Positions 1 through 5,313 of a stretch of DNA of 5,362 bases are shown piece after piece (the first letter of the stretch is position 1; each line of letters begins with the position of its first letter). The DNA comes from Chloroflexota bacterium (GTDB lineage Bacteria; Chloroflexota; Limnocylindria; Limnocylindrales; CSP1-4), in the NCBI GenBank assembly GCA_021785115.1, contig JAJYGO010000310.1:1-5362 (forward strand). Reading direction: 5' to 3'. The notes beneath the pieces were generated by a model that was not told the DNA's origin, searched no databases, and saw only the letters and a list, made by a program, of their open reading frames with translations. Both the position numbers and the translations under genes were made by a program.

Positions 1-43
1 GGGCGCCGGGTCGCGCTGCGACGACGTCTTGTCGCCAGAAGGC

Positions 44-72
44 CGGTTCACCCCCGCGCGTGCGGGGACTGC
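44..72 (-). CRISPR. Solitary type I-E-like CRISPR repeat (orphan unit)
   Basis: Read on the minus strand, this 29-nt stretch begins GCAGTCCCCGC and ends GCGGGGGTGAACCG. By my count it matches the E. coli type I-E repeat at 21 of 29 positions, including both stem arms and the terminal AACCG. On the plus strand the arms CCCCGC (52-57) and GCGGGG (62-67) close a GCGT loop. A type I-E array would show another copy about 61 bp away. The base pairs at the left window edge (1-11) and those near 105-133 do not match, so only one unit is seen. It could be the degraded edge of an array outside the window, a solitary repeat-derived element, or a chance GC-rich hairpin. No cas gene is present here. Confidence 0.45.
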
Positions 73-212
73 CTGCGCGGCCATCGTCGTCTCGATGTCG
101 GCGCACGCACTGTATGCAGGCGCTCACCCTGGTCAAGGCCTTCCGGGCGGAATCTGTGTCGAGCCGACGGCCTGCGTACGGCGGCCGCGCGCGAGTGGCT
201 GCGGCGCGCGGA
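73..212. other. Stretch with no recognisable gene
   Basis: Several frames are open here, but only because the DNA is GC-rich. None gives a protein with a recognisable motif, signal peptide or good ribosome binding site. It lies between the CRISPR-like repeat and the 3' end of the broken lipoprotein gene. I see no AT-rich CRISPR leader in it. Confidence 0.4.
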
Positions 213-930
213 TCAGCTCGATCCGGTTCGGGCGGGTCCCGCCATGAGGCGCAGGGTCCATGGCATGATCGAGAAGTCGCGCTCGTCCCGCGCCCAGTTG
301 CCGTCGTACGCGCCGGCCGAAAAGTGCACGACGCCGTACGGCGTCCAGATGTGGAAGAGCACGAGATGGAACGTGCCCCGCGCGTTGCGCAACGAGACAC
401 TGTACCGGATGGCCGGACCCAGCGGCAGGCGCACCCGCTCGGTGCTGGTGATATGGGCGTCCTGCTCGCCGGCCAGTTCGCGCGCCAGCTTCGCTGTCGA
501 CCACGCTTGCAGGTCCGCGGGCGGCACTCCGGCGCCGTCGGGCGGCCGGCCCGCCACCGCCGCCGTCATCCGCTCGGGATCCGCGTTCCGCGCGTCGAAC
601 GTGTACAGGACCCAGCCCTCGACCGTCACGTCCGGGCCATGCACCAGATCGACGCTTAGACCCGCTTAGACCCATCCAGTAGGGCGGGATCGCGAACGCC
701 AGCGAGCCGTCGTCGGCGGGCATCAGCCGCCAGCCCGCAGGGGTCGGGCGCAGGGTCGGCAGTGGCGTGGCCGTCAGCGGCGGACCGGCCGTGGCGATCA
801 CCGACGTGGGGGTCGCGGAGGGCGCCGGATCCGCCGGCGGGGTGGCGCGCGCCGCAGGCCCACAACCGGCAGTGAGCGCCAGGGTGACGACCAGCGCGAG
901 ACCCGCAGCGCGCCGCCGAACCGCACGGAT
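213..930 (-). pseudogene. Frameshifted lipoprotein gene, PsbP/Mog1-like fold suspected
   Basis: Two minus-strand frames join into one sensible protein of about 235 residues. The upstream frame reads a basic start (VRRRAAG), a hydrophobic core and the lipobox LTAGC. A Pro/Ala/Thr-rich linker follows, then a domain beginning GWRLMPADDGSLAFAIPPYW. At 653-672 the unit CGCTTAGACC is exactly duplicated; removing one copy restores MGLSVDLVHGPDVTVEGW in the second frame. That frame continues to a stop at 213 and includes YSVSLRNARGTFHLVLFH and a closing F-x-I..TLRL strand/helix. The pattern (IPPxW early, a phi-x-I..S/T-phi ending) recalls small PsbP/Mog1-like surface domains; this is inference without a profile match. 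No ATG, GTG or TTG lies in frame between the upstream in-frame stop (1081-1083) and the signal sequence, so the start is lost too. The nearest GTG (926-924) is one frame off. As it stands no full product can be made. The left limit of the gene is approximate. Confidence 0.75.
653..672. repeat. 10-bp exact tandem duplication causing a frameshift
   Basis: CGCTTAGACC occurs at 653-662 and again, directly adjacent, at 663-672. Ten is not a multiple of three, and deleting one copy rejoins the two halves of the lipoprotein reading frame without altering any flanking residue. Replication slippage is the simple explanation; a read or assembly artefact is the alternative. Confidence 0.9.
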
Positions 931-1122
931 CCAAGGCTGCCGTCCTGGCCGACACGGAGGCTTGTGCGCACAGCCCCCGAGTCGCGGGGCTGCGAGGGCA
1001 GGTAGCCCTCGCCGAGAGCCCCGACGCGCCCGGTTCCGAGCCGCGATTGTGCGACGAGAGCCTCCCCGTCGACGTGACTCTTACCCACACCGGATCCGGA
1101 GAGGCTCTCGATTCTCAACAAC

Positions 1123-1152
1123 GTCCGCGTGGACTAGGTCCGCGTGGACTAG
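1123..1152. repeat. 15-bp exact tandem duplication with internal dyads
   Basis: The unit GTCCGCGTGGACTAG occurs at 1123-1137 and 1138-1152. Each copy carries a small dyad, GTCC-GCGT-GGAC. It lies in the gap downstream of the lipoprotein stop at 1183 and upstream of the broken lipoprotein gene, and it is outside any supported coding frame. It could be a slippage product, or a doubled protein or RNA-hairpin site. No T-tract makes it an ordinary terminator. Confidence 0.85.
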
Positions 1153-1182
1153 GCGAATCCATCCGTCCTTTCTGGCTGGTGA

Positions 1183-1791
1183 CTACGGGCGTGTTGGTGG
1201 TAGCGCCAGCACAGTGGGCAGCAGTCCTCTAAACGCTGCCTCAGACGGCGGGGTACCCTGCGCAGGGACTGGACTTGCGGGATCCTGATAGTTGACGCAG
1301 AAGCGCTCCACGGTGCCGGCCGTAGTGACGGGGAAGGCGCCTTCCATTCCTCCTGCCACGTAGTAATCGGGGCCGGCGTTGGTCAAGAAGAGTATGTATT
1401 TGCCTGGAGCCAGCAGCCCCATTGACGCGCTTCCAACCTCGCTGATGGACGTTGGAGCTGCTACTCCAGGGCGGCCTAGGAGCACCACTAGGTCCTGCAG
1501 CGGGTAGGTCCAAGTATATGTGTTGCCGTTATCACCGCCAGGTGGCGTGACGGTCGCTGCGGAGACCGTCGCCTCCACCACGGCGGAGCTGGCGGTGCCG
1601 AGCTCTGCCAGCTCGGCGGCAGTGGGATACCTGCACGGAAATGACGGTGGCATGGCAAGACCGGCGGCCGTGGCGATGCCCCGCCCGTCCGACGGCGAAT
1701 GTCCAGGCGATCCAGCGCTGCTACTGCAGGCGGCAACCACTGCGGCCACTAGCACAAGTGCAACACCCCAACGTAGCCGGCAGGCCGTCAC
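1183..1791 (-). CDS. Secreted lipoprotein of unknown function
   Basis: A 202-residue protein, second gene of a two-gene operon. I chose the GTG at 1791-1789, whose last bases overlap the TGA of the upstream gene (GTGA, 4-bp overlap), which suggests translational coupling. The adjacent GTG at 1794 is also possible. GGAGGG at 1800-1805 is a strong ribosome binding site. The N-terminus is a lipoprotein signal: basic residues, a hydrophobic run, then VVAAC with the acylated Cys at about residue 22 and a Ser/Gly/Pro linker. The mature part looks beta-rich: SSAVVEATV (about 69-76), a Gly/Asn loop, YTWTYPLQDLVVLLG (about 92-106), then LLAPGKYILFL (about 126-136) and GGMEGAFPV. This is the layout of exported domains that report a 'coupling to rising cost' style V-x-G-x-V ... 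Y-x-V-x-V-x-x-x-L-x-G ... PG-x-x-Y-x-x-F-L pattern seen in many unnamed actinobacterial and chloroflexal lipoproteins. Cys 53 and Cys 165 could form a disulfide. I do not recognise a catalytic site and assign no function. Confidence 0.85.
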   Translation of the reverse strand: MTACRLRWGVALVLVAAVVAACSSSAGSPGHSPSDGRGIATAAGLAMPPSFPCRYPTAAELAELGTASSAVVEATVSAATVTPPGGDNGNTYTWTYPLQDLVVLLGRPGVAAPTSISEVGSASMGLLAPGKYILFLTNAGPDYYVAGGMEGAFPVTTAGTVERFCVNYQDPASPVPAQGTPPSEAAFRGLLPTVLALPPTRP

Positions 1792-2555
1792 CACAGCGTC
1801 CCTCCATTGGCGGTGCAGGTCTTGTTCAGGCCCGTACCCATTGACGTCCAGTCGACACCGCTTGCTACCACGTTCGTCGGGGGACACGAGGCTTGATACG
1901 CGTAGTACGCTACCGCGGAGTTCGCATCGAACCAGCCTCCAGTGAACCTTGACATGAGCGCCGGATCGGCCTGCACCGGTCCGAGCTGTGAGTTGGAGCC
2001 GATCGACGACCCGCTCAACTCCGCGATCGACATCGCGTGGTGTGTCCCGGTTGTCCCCGAACCCACGTCAAAGGCGCTGCCCGGGAATTGCCCGGACGGA
2101 CCACTCGCATCCCACTCCCACTTGTTGGTGCCGACCGACTTGGTCTCATACACAGAGAACTCCGCATACCCGGAGATTGTGAGACCGCAATCGAGCGTGA
2201 TGGCGAATTGGCGCTGCCCGTTCGGGAGCCACGCCTGAGCGAATTCCTCCATCTTGTTGGTCGCGCAGTTGCCGTAGTTGGTCGTCGTCCCAGCCTGAAA
2301 GAAGGAACCGTCGCCCAGAGTGGCCCCTGACCAGACGAAGACGACGGCTCCCGTGGGCTCATACTGTGGAAGAGGGTAGGAGCTTAGGAAGCTCGCCACG
2401 CCAGAGGCGTATTCGTCACCGCTGTAACTTCCGATTGACCCGACCTGCCAGTACGTACCGCCAGCTGCCTGCGCGACCGATCCGGTCAAGGGTGATAGGC
2501 TGACAAGCAGGTAAGCGGCCACGAACGAAGCAAGAGAACGTACGAGGCGCTTCAC
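1788..2555 (-). CDS. Secreted beta-rich protein, possibly G1-peptidase-like
   Basis: A 255-residue exported protein, first gene of the operon. The frame is open upstream to 2858, but I start at GTG 2555-2553: GAGGA at 2564-2568 is spaced 8 nt from it, and a clean signal peptide follows (VKRLVR, hydrophobic 8-24, cleavage near AQA-AGG at 30/31). The residues before this GTG look like untranslated sequence. The mature protein has TYWQVGS, then VFVWSGATLGDG, FFQAG (Gln about 87), NYGNC, EFAQAWLP (Trp about 109), LDCGLTISG, KWEWDASG, SIAELSG (Glu about 179) and a Cys-containing tail ending TCTANGGTLW. Four Cys (about 97, 123 and two near the C-terminus) suggest disulfides. The order W-x-G ... QAG ... 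AW-x-P ... AE resembles eqolisin (G1 glutamic peptidase) domains, which use a Gln/Glu pair on a concanavalin-like fold. The AEWxxE motif of that family is not fully present, so an inactive homologue or a lectin-like protein is equally possible. Confidence 0.85.
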   Translation of the reverse strand: MKRLVRSLASFVAAYLLVSLSPLTGSVAQAAGGTYWQVGSIGSYSGDEYASGVASFLSSYPLPQYEPTGAVVFVWSGATLGDGSFFQAGTTTNYGNCATNKMEEFAQAWLPNGQRQFAITLDCGLTISGYAEFSVYETKSVGTNKWEWDASGPSGQFPGSAFDVGSGTTGTHHAMSIAELSGSSIGSNSQLGPVQADPALMSRFTGGWFDANSAVAYYAYQASCPPTNVVASGVDWTSMGTGLNKTCTANGGTLW

Positions 2556-2600
2556 TCGATCTGTCCTCGCTAGAGGCGTGAAACTAGCATGTAATTCTCG

Positions 2601-2626
2601 GCGTATCGCGATTGCCGGAGATACGC
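2601..2626. promoter_or_regulatory. Candidate operator dyad upstream of the secreted-protein operon
   Basis: GCGTATC (2601-2607) and GATACGC (2620-2626) are perfect inverted arms separated by 12 nt. The dyad lies about 46-71 bp before the GTG start of the operon, a usual place for an operator or activator site. I cannot name a regulator, and I see no clear -35/-10 pair between it and the start. Confidence 0.45.
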
Positions 2627-3246
2627 TCGGCGGACAAGGCCGCTGACTTGAACGTCCCGCGTCGCGATTCTGAAGAGACCCATCAGCATCTATCGTGCGC
2701 GACGGCACAGTCGCGCCCTCACCTCCATCCCTTGATGAAGAGCTTTCCTGTTGAGATTTGCGTGGCGGTGCGCTGACGCGAGCCGATCGAGATCCTCGCG
2801 GTGGACGGTGGCAGGTCCGGGCGGGCGCCGGTCCATGCGATATGCAGATTGTCGACAATCTTGCGCGGGTTTGTTCTTTCGGCGCCGTGGCGTAACCGGA
2901 ACCTGATCCTCAACCGCCCGGTTGGCTCCCGTGGACGCCAGCACAATCACTCAACCACTTGGTCCTCGGGTGGGCAAGAGCCGAACGCCAGGGCTGGCCC
3001 CGCCCGATCGAGCCCCTTACTATTGGCGTAACGGTGGGGACAGCCGTCAGATGCAAGGAGAGCGAATGACGCCACCTTAGGGTGCCCGCGCGTGGCGTTG
3101 GTGCGCCCTCAAACAAGTCCTGCTGTCCTGCCCGCGATGGTGGGCGATGTAAGCGGATGCTCAGTACGAGAGACCACGTTTCCGAACTCTCGGCGCGACG
3201 GCCTCCAGGAGCACGGCCGCCTGGTTTGACTCGTGACCCCCCTATC
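2627..3246. other. About 620 bp without a convincing gene
   Basis: Short open frames exist on both strands (for example 2801-3031 plus and 2690-2950 minus). They lack ribosome binding sites, recognisable motifs and codon bias, and I treat them as chance. The stretch holds the 16-bp palindrome at 2846-2861. It also holds a ribosome-binding-site/start pair at 3055-3069, where AAGGAG is followed 5 nt later by ATG ACG CCA CCT TAG, a four-codon frame that may be a relic of a gene start. An open plus frame (3032-3229) ends in TGA just before the IS boundary; I do not recognise its protein. The region may be regulatory DNA plus remnants of deleted genes. Confidence 0.45.
2846..2861. promoter_or_regulatory. 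Perfect 16-bp palindrome, GntR-type operator candidate
   Basis: AGATTGTCGACAATCT is identical to its reverse complement. Its core TTGTCGACAA fits the published general GntR-family operator consensus yGTM-N(0-1)-KACr exactly, with zero spacer. No GntR gene lies in the window. The nearest downstream frame on the minus strand (ATG at 2836-2834) encodes only about 48 unrecognisable residues and has no ribosome binding site, so the controlled gene may be lost. Confidence 0.5.
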
Positions 3247-3261
3247 TGTGATGGGACCCGC
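3247..3261 (+). repeat. IS subterminal inverted repeat, transposase-distal arm
   Basis: TGTGATGGGACCCGC pairs with the arm at 4711-4725 at 13 of 15 positions. It marks the end of the IS downstream of the transposase gene. Confidence 0.7.
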
Positions 3262-3635
3262 GGTCAAGCACGAGTCCGGCGTGGGTAGGCGACTCGGTCG
3301 TCCAGGACGTGGGCGACGACCCCGACGAGGAGCGGCGCAGGCTTGGGGCCGACCGAGTGGCGTCCGGCTCATCTCATCGGCGCGCCTCCCCGGCGCCTGA
3401 CGATCCGAACCGGTGCGCGGGGTCGCCCTGCCTTATCTGGGTCCGCGGGTCGAGCTGACCCGGTGACATGATGGCCGGTGGGGTGAACCCCGATGGTGTG
3501 CGCGGCTGCTCGTTCTTTCCGGGACGACCGCCAGAGATGGCGGCGACAGGGGGCACCCAGGAGCGAGCCGCGAACATCAGCTGATCTGGGCGAGCGCACG
3601 CACCGGGCGTCATCGTCAGGCCGCCTCCTCGACGG
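3262..3635 (-). ncRNA. Candidate bridge (seek) RNA region in the 3' noncoding end of the IS
   Basis: About 370 bp between the transposase stop and the distal inverted repeat has no gene but many inverted repeats. ACTCGGTCG (3292-3300) pairs with CGACCGAGT (3350-3358), a perfect 9-bp stem. GGCGC/GCGCC pairs 3379-3383 with 3393-3397. CGGGTC/GACCCG pairs 3446-3451 with 3457-3462 around a 5-nt loop. CCGCCA/TGGCGG pairs 3528-3533 with 3538-3543 around a tetraloop. In IS1111-type elements this part encodes a structured RNA that binds the transposase and guides target and donor recognition through internal loops. The minus-strand heptamer CCCAGAT occurs twice (3435-3441 and 3584-3590) and contains the AGAT found at both IS junctions. 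RNA limits, promoter and folding are inferred; I did not compute a fold. Confidence 0.5.
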
Positions 3636-4661
3636 TCATCGCCGGCGGCGCCCAGGCGGCGTCGCCCAGCGCGCGAGCGTGTGGTAGCAGCGGCGGACGA
3701 GCTTGCGGGCGACCGAGAGCGCCGGGCGCTTGCCGCCGAGCCGATCGCGGACCGCGGTGTAGTAGCCGTGGTCGGGCGACGCCGCGCGGCTGGCCGCCTC
3801 GGCCGCCTCGTAGAGCGCCCAGCGCAGCTCGGGTGAGCCCTGGCGGGCGAGTCGCCCGGGCGAACGTTTGCCGTCGGACGACCAGACGGTCACGTCGAGC
3901 CCGGCGAAGCGGACGGCCCGGTCGGAGCTTCTGAAGCGCCGGGGATCGCCCAGCTCGGCCCAGATGATGACCGCGGTGAGCGGCCCGATCCCGTAGTGGG
4001 CCTGGAGGGCCCGCGGGCCGACCTCGCGTCGACCGATCGTTCGGAGCTGGGCCCGGAGCGGCAGGATGAGCCCCGTCAGGGCGTCGATCGCCGCCTGGGC
4101 GGTATCGACCACCTGATGACCCGCCGGGGAGATCTCGGCCGCGCCGAGCGCTGCCTGGCCGCGGCGGGTGAGCAGGCTGCCTGCCGGTGGCACGCCCTGG
4201 TGGAAGAGCTGGGCGTGGATGCGCTGCTGCCAGGCCCGCCGCTCGTCCATGAGGTCGACGTACGTCCGGCCCAGGGTGCGCGCCTCGAGCACGTGGTCGG
4301 GCGGGATCCACGACTCGGGCAGCCGGCCCTGGTGGAGCAACTCGTGGAGGAGACGCGCGTCGGCGCGGTCGGTCTTGGGCCGCTTCCGGCGCCCGCGCAG
4401 GGTCGCGGTGTCGGCCGGCTCGGCGAGGTGGGCCTCGACCCCCGCGCGGGCGAGTTCCTCGACGACGAACCGCCAGCCGGTGCAGCCCTCGAGTGCGATC
4501 GCCACGTCGGTCCGGCCGGCGAAGCGCTCGGCCAGCCAGCGGCGCAGGCTGGCCCTCGTCGCGGGGCGGATCTGGCCGGTCTTGAGCTCACCCGTGTCGG
4601 TGTCGAGACAGTCGTACGTGATCTGGGCGCGGTGCATGTCAAAGCCGCCTACGATTGCCAT
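3636..4661 (-). CDS. IS110-family DEDD transposase (bridge-RNA-guided recombinase)
   Basis: A 341-residue transposase, a usual length for the family. I chose the ATG at 4661-4659 because GAGGAG (4668-4673) stands 6 nt upstream and the protein then begins MAIVGGFDMHR, the family N-terminus; the frame is open much further upstream only by chance. The N-terminal RuvC-like domain shows the four acidic residues: Asp8 (GFDMHR), Glu58 (IALEGCTGW), Asp98 and Asp101 (KTDRADARLL). A helical linker follows (about 125-215). The C-terminal Transposase_20 domain has YGIGPLTAVIIWAELGD (about 223-239), FAGLDVTVWSSDGK (252-265) and GSPELRWALYEAA (about 275-287). Ser261 or Ser262 of WSSDGK probably corresponds to the conserved catalytic serine. 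No frameshift or missing catalytic residue is seen, so the enzyme looks intact. In this family it exchanges strands between the circularised element and its target under guidance of an element-encoded RNA, without ordinary terminal inverted repeats. Confidence 0.95.
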   Translation of the reverse strand: MAIVGGFDMHRAQITYDCLDTDTGELKTGQIRPATRASLRRWLAERFAGRTDVAIALEGCTGWRFVVEELARAGVEAHLAEPADTATLRGRRKRPKTDRADARLLHELLHQGRLPESWIPPDHVLEARTLGRTYVDLMDERRAWQQRIHAQLFHQGVPPAGSLLTRRGQAALGAAEISPAGHQVVDTAQAAIDALTGLILPLRAQLRTIGRREVGPRALQAHYGIGPLTAVIIWAELGDPRRFRSSDRAVRFAGLDVTVWSSDGKRSPGRLARQGSPELRWALYEAAEAASRAASPDHGYYTAVRDRLGGKRPALSVARKLVRRCYHTLARWATPPGRRRR

Positions 4662-4710
4662 CGGGATCTCCTCGAGCTCCTGTTTGCGCATCAGCTTGCG
4701 CTTGAGCCGA

Positions 4711-4725
4711 GGGGGTCCCTTCACA
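4711..4725 (-). repeat. IS subterminal inverted repeat, transposase-proximal arm
   Basis: TGTGAAGGGACCCCC on the minus strand is the partner of the arm at 3247-3261. It lies about 50 bp before the transposase ATG and about 8 bp inside the inferred end at 4733, which is the subterminal position typical of IS1111-type elements. Confidence 0.7.
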
Positions 4726-4730
4726 CGCCA

Positions 4731-5216
4731 TCTTTCGTGTACGCGGTTCGGCTGGCCGCGACCGGCGGGGCGACCTCGGTCGGCGCCGAGTCGCAGCGTC
4801 TCGAGCAAACCCCCGACCGTCTCCTGCGCAGCCATCTCGCGGTCAGCTACGGCGGTCTGGCCGCAGAGATCGCGATCTACAGCGACTCGACGATGAGCGC
4901 CGAGAGCGATCTCGAGACGAGCACTGAGCTGCTCCTGCGCCGGATCGGCGCAGGGCTCGACCCAGGGTTCCCACCGGTCAGCCCGTCGGGCTTCGGCCGC
5001 TACCTCCCCGATGAGCTGGCGGACCTTCAGGCCCGGGCGGTGGTCGCCACGGCGAAGGAGCTGCATGCGCTCGCGACCTCCGCGGTGGCCGCCAACCTCG
5101 CCGCGATCCGGAAGTTCGCGGCGTCGCTCGCCGCCCGGGAACTCACCGGCGAGGCCCTGCAGGCGGTGATCGCGGAGGCTGGGTTTGTGCGCCTCGAGCG
5201 CGAGACGCCCGCGTAG
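4731..5216 (+). pseudogene. C-terminal fragment of an FtsH-like M41 peptidase gene, cut by the IS
   Basis: About 161 residues of the FtsH-type zinc peptidase C-terminus, read in the plus direction to TAG at 5216. Homology begins at once after the IS boundary: SFVYAVRLAATGGATSVG matches the strand that follows HEXXH and the ALGVT segment of FtsH. GGLAAE (residues 41-46) corresponds to GGRAAE, and SAESDLETSTELLLRRIG (about 56-73) to the GASNDLERAT helix, with Asp60 in the place of the third zinc ligand. The closing helical part (ELTGEALQAVI) also fits. The AAA ATPase domain and HEXXH are missing. The upstream continuation of this frame through the transposase gene is only antisense sequence, so a 406-residue protein should not be annotated. 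No start codon with a ribosome binding site is evident. I cannot tell whether this was the cell's main FtsH or a divergent paralogue; the YSDSTM/SAESD spacing and lower conservation favour a paralogue. Confidence 0.75.
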
Positions 5217-5232
5217 ATTGCCCTACACCGAG

Positions 5233-5263
5233 GGACCGGCACTACAGATTGTGGTGCCGGTCC
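5233..5263 (+). terminator. Hairpin terminator after the M41 gene fragment
   Basis: GGACCGGCACTAC (5233-5245) pairs with GTGGTGCCGGTCC (5251-5263) around the loop AGATT. This is a 13-bp stem with a single T-G wobble, starting 17 nt after the TAG. Three Ts follow (5264-5266), a short tract but usual in high-GC genomes. It lies between two convergent genes and may also block read-through from the minus-strand gene on the right. Confidence 0.8.
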
Positions 5264-5313
5264 TTTCCTGCGCAGTTCGCGACGGTGGATGCGGCCGCGG
5301 GCAAAGGCGTTAC

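Larger units (their letters stand above)
3247..4733 (-). mobile_element. IS110-family insertion sequence, IS1111-type organisation
   Basis: An element of about 1.49 kb carrying a DEDD transposase on the minus strand. Subterminal inverted repeats are TGTGATGGGACCCGC (3247-3261, plus) and TGTGAAGGGACCCCC (4725-4711, minus), identical at 13 of 15 positions. Further inward similarity follows after a 3-nt gap (TCAAGC on both sides). Both boundaries show ATCT (3244-3247 and 4730-4733), so a CT core dinucleotide shared by both junctions is plausible and sets the ends I give. The exact ends are inferred. The 5' noncoding part is only about 70 bp, while the 3' noncoding part is about 390 bp. Subterminal inverted repeats plus a long 3' end is the IS1111 subgroup plan, in which the guide RNA lies downstream of the transposase gene. 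On the right the element abuts a truncated M41 peptidase gene. Confidence 0.75.

Noticed and set aside
105..133. A second CRISPR repeat next to the unit at 44-72
   Set aside because: At the expected 61-bp period there is no match; CGCTCACCC at 121 resembles the repeat start only briefly and at the wrong spacing.
798..1121. Minus-strand 107-residue frame with a GSGVGKS stretch like a P-loop
   Set aside because: The first Gly of the Walker A motif is absent, no further ATPase motifs follow, and its end overlaps the lipoprotein signal sequence in another frame.
2690..2836. Small minus-strand frame of about 48 residues just beside the GntR-type palindrome
   Set aside because: It has no ribosome binding site, no recognisable protein features and an Arg-rich composition typical of chance frames in GC-rich DNA.
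2556..2858. N-terminal extension of the secreted-protein frame
   Set aside because: It would bury the signal peptide about 100 residues inside the protein and has no ribosome binding site; GTG 2555 has both.
3080..3110. AGGGTGC/GCGCCCT inverted repeat as a terminator
   Set aside because: It has a 17-nt loop, a wobble pair and no T-tract, and no gene ends just before it.
4662..5066. N-terminal extension of the transposase frame
   Set aside because: It is antisense to the M41 fragment, while the ATG at 4661 has a strong ribosome binding site and begins the family's usual N-terminus.
3996..5216. A 406-residue plus-strand open frame
   Set aside because: Its first two thirds are the antisense of the IS110 transposase gene; only the part after the IS end (about 4731 onward) has real homology, to M41 peptidases.
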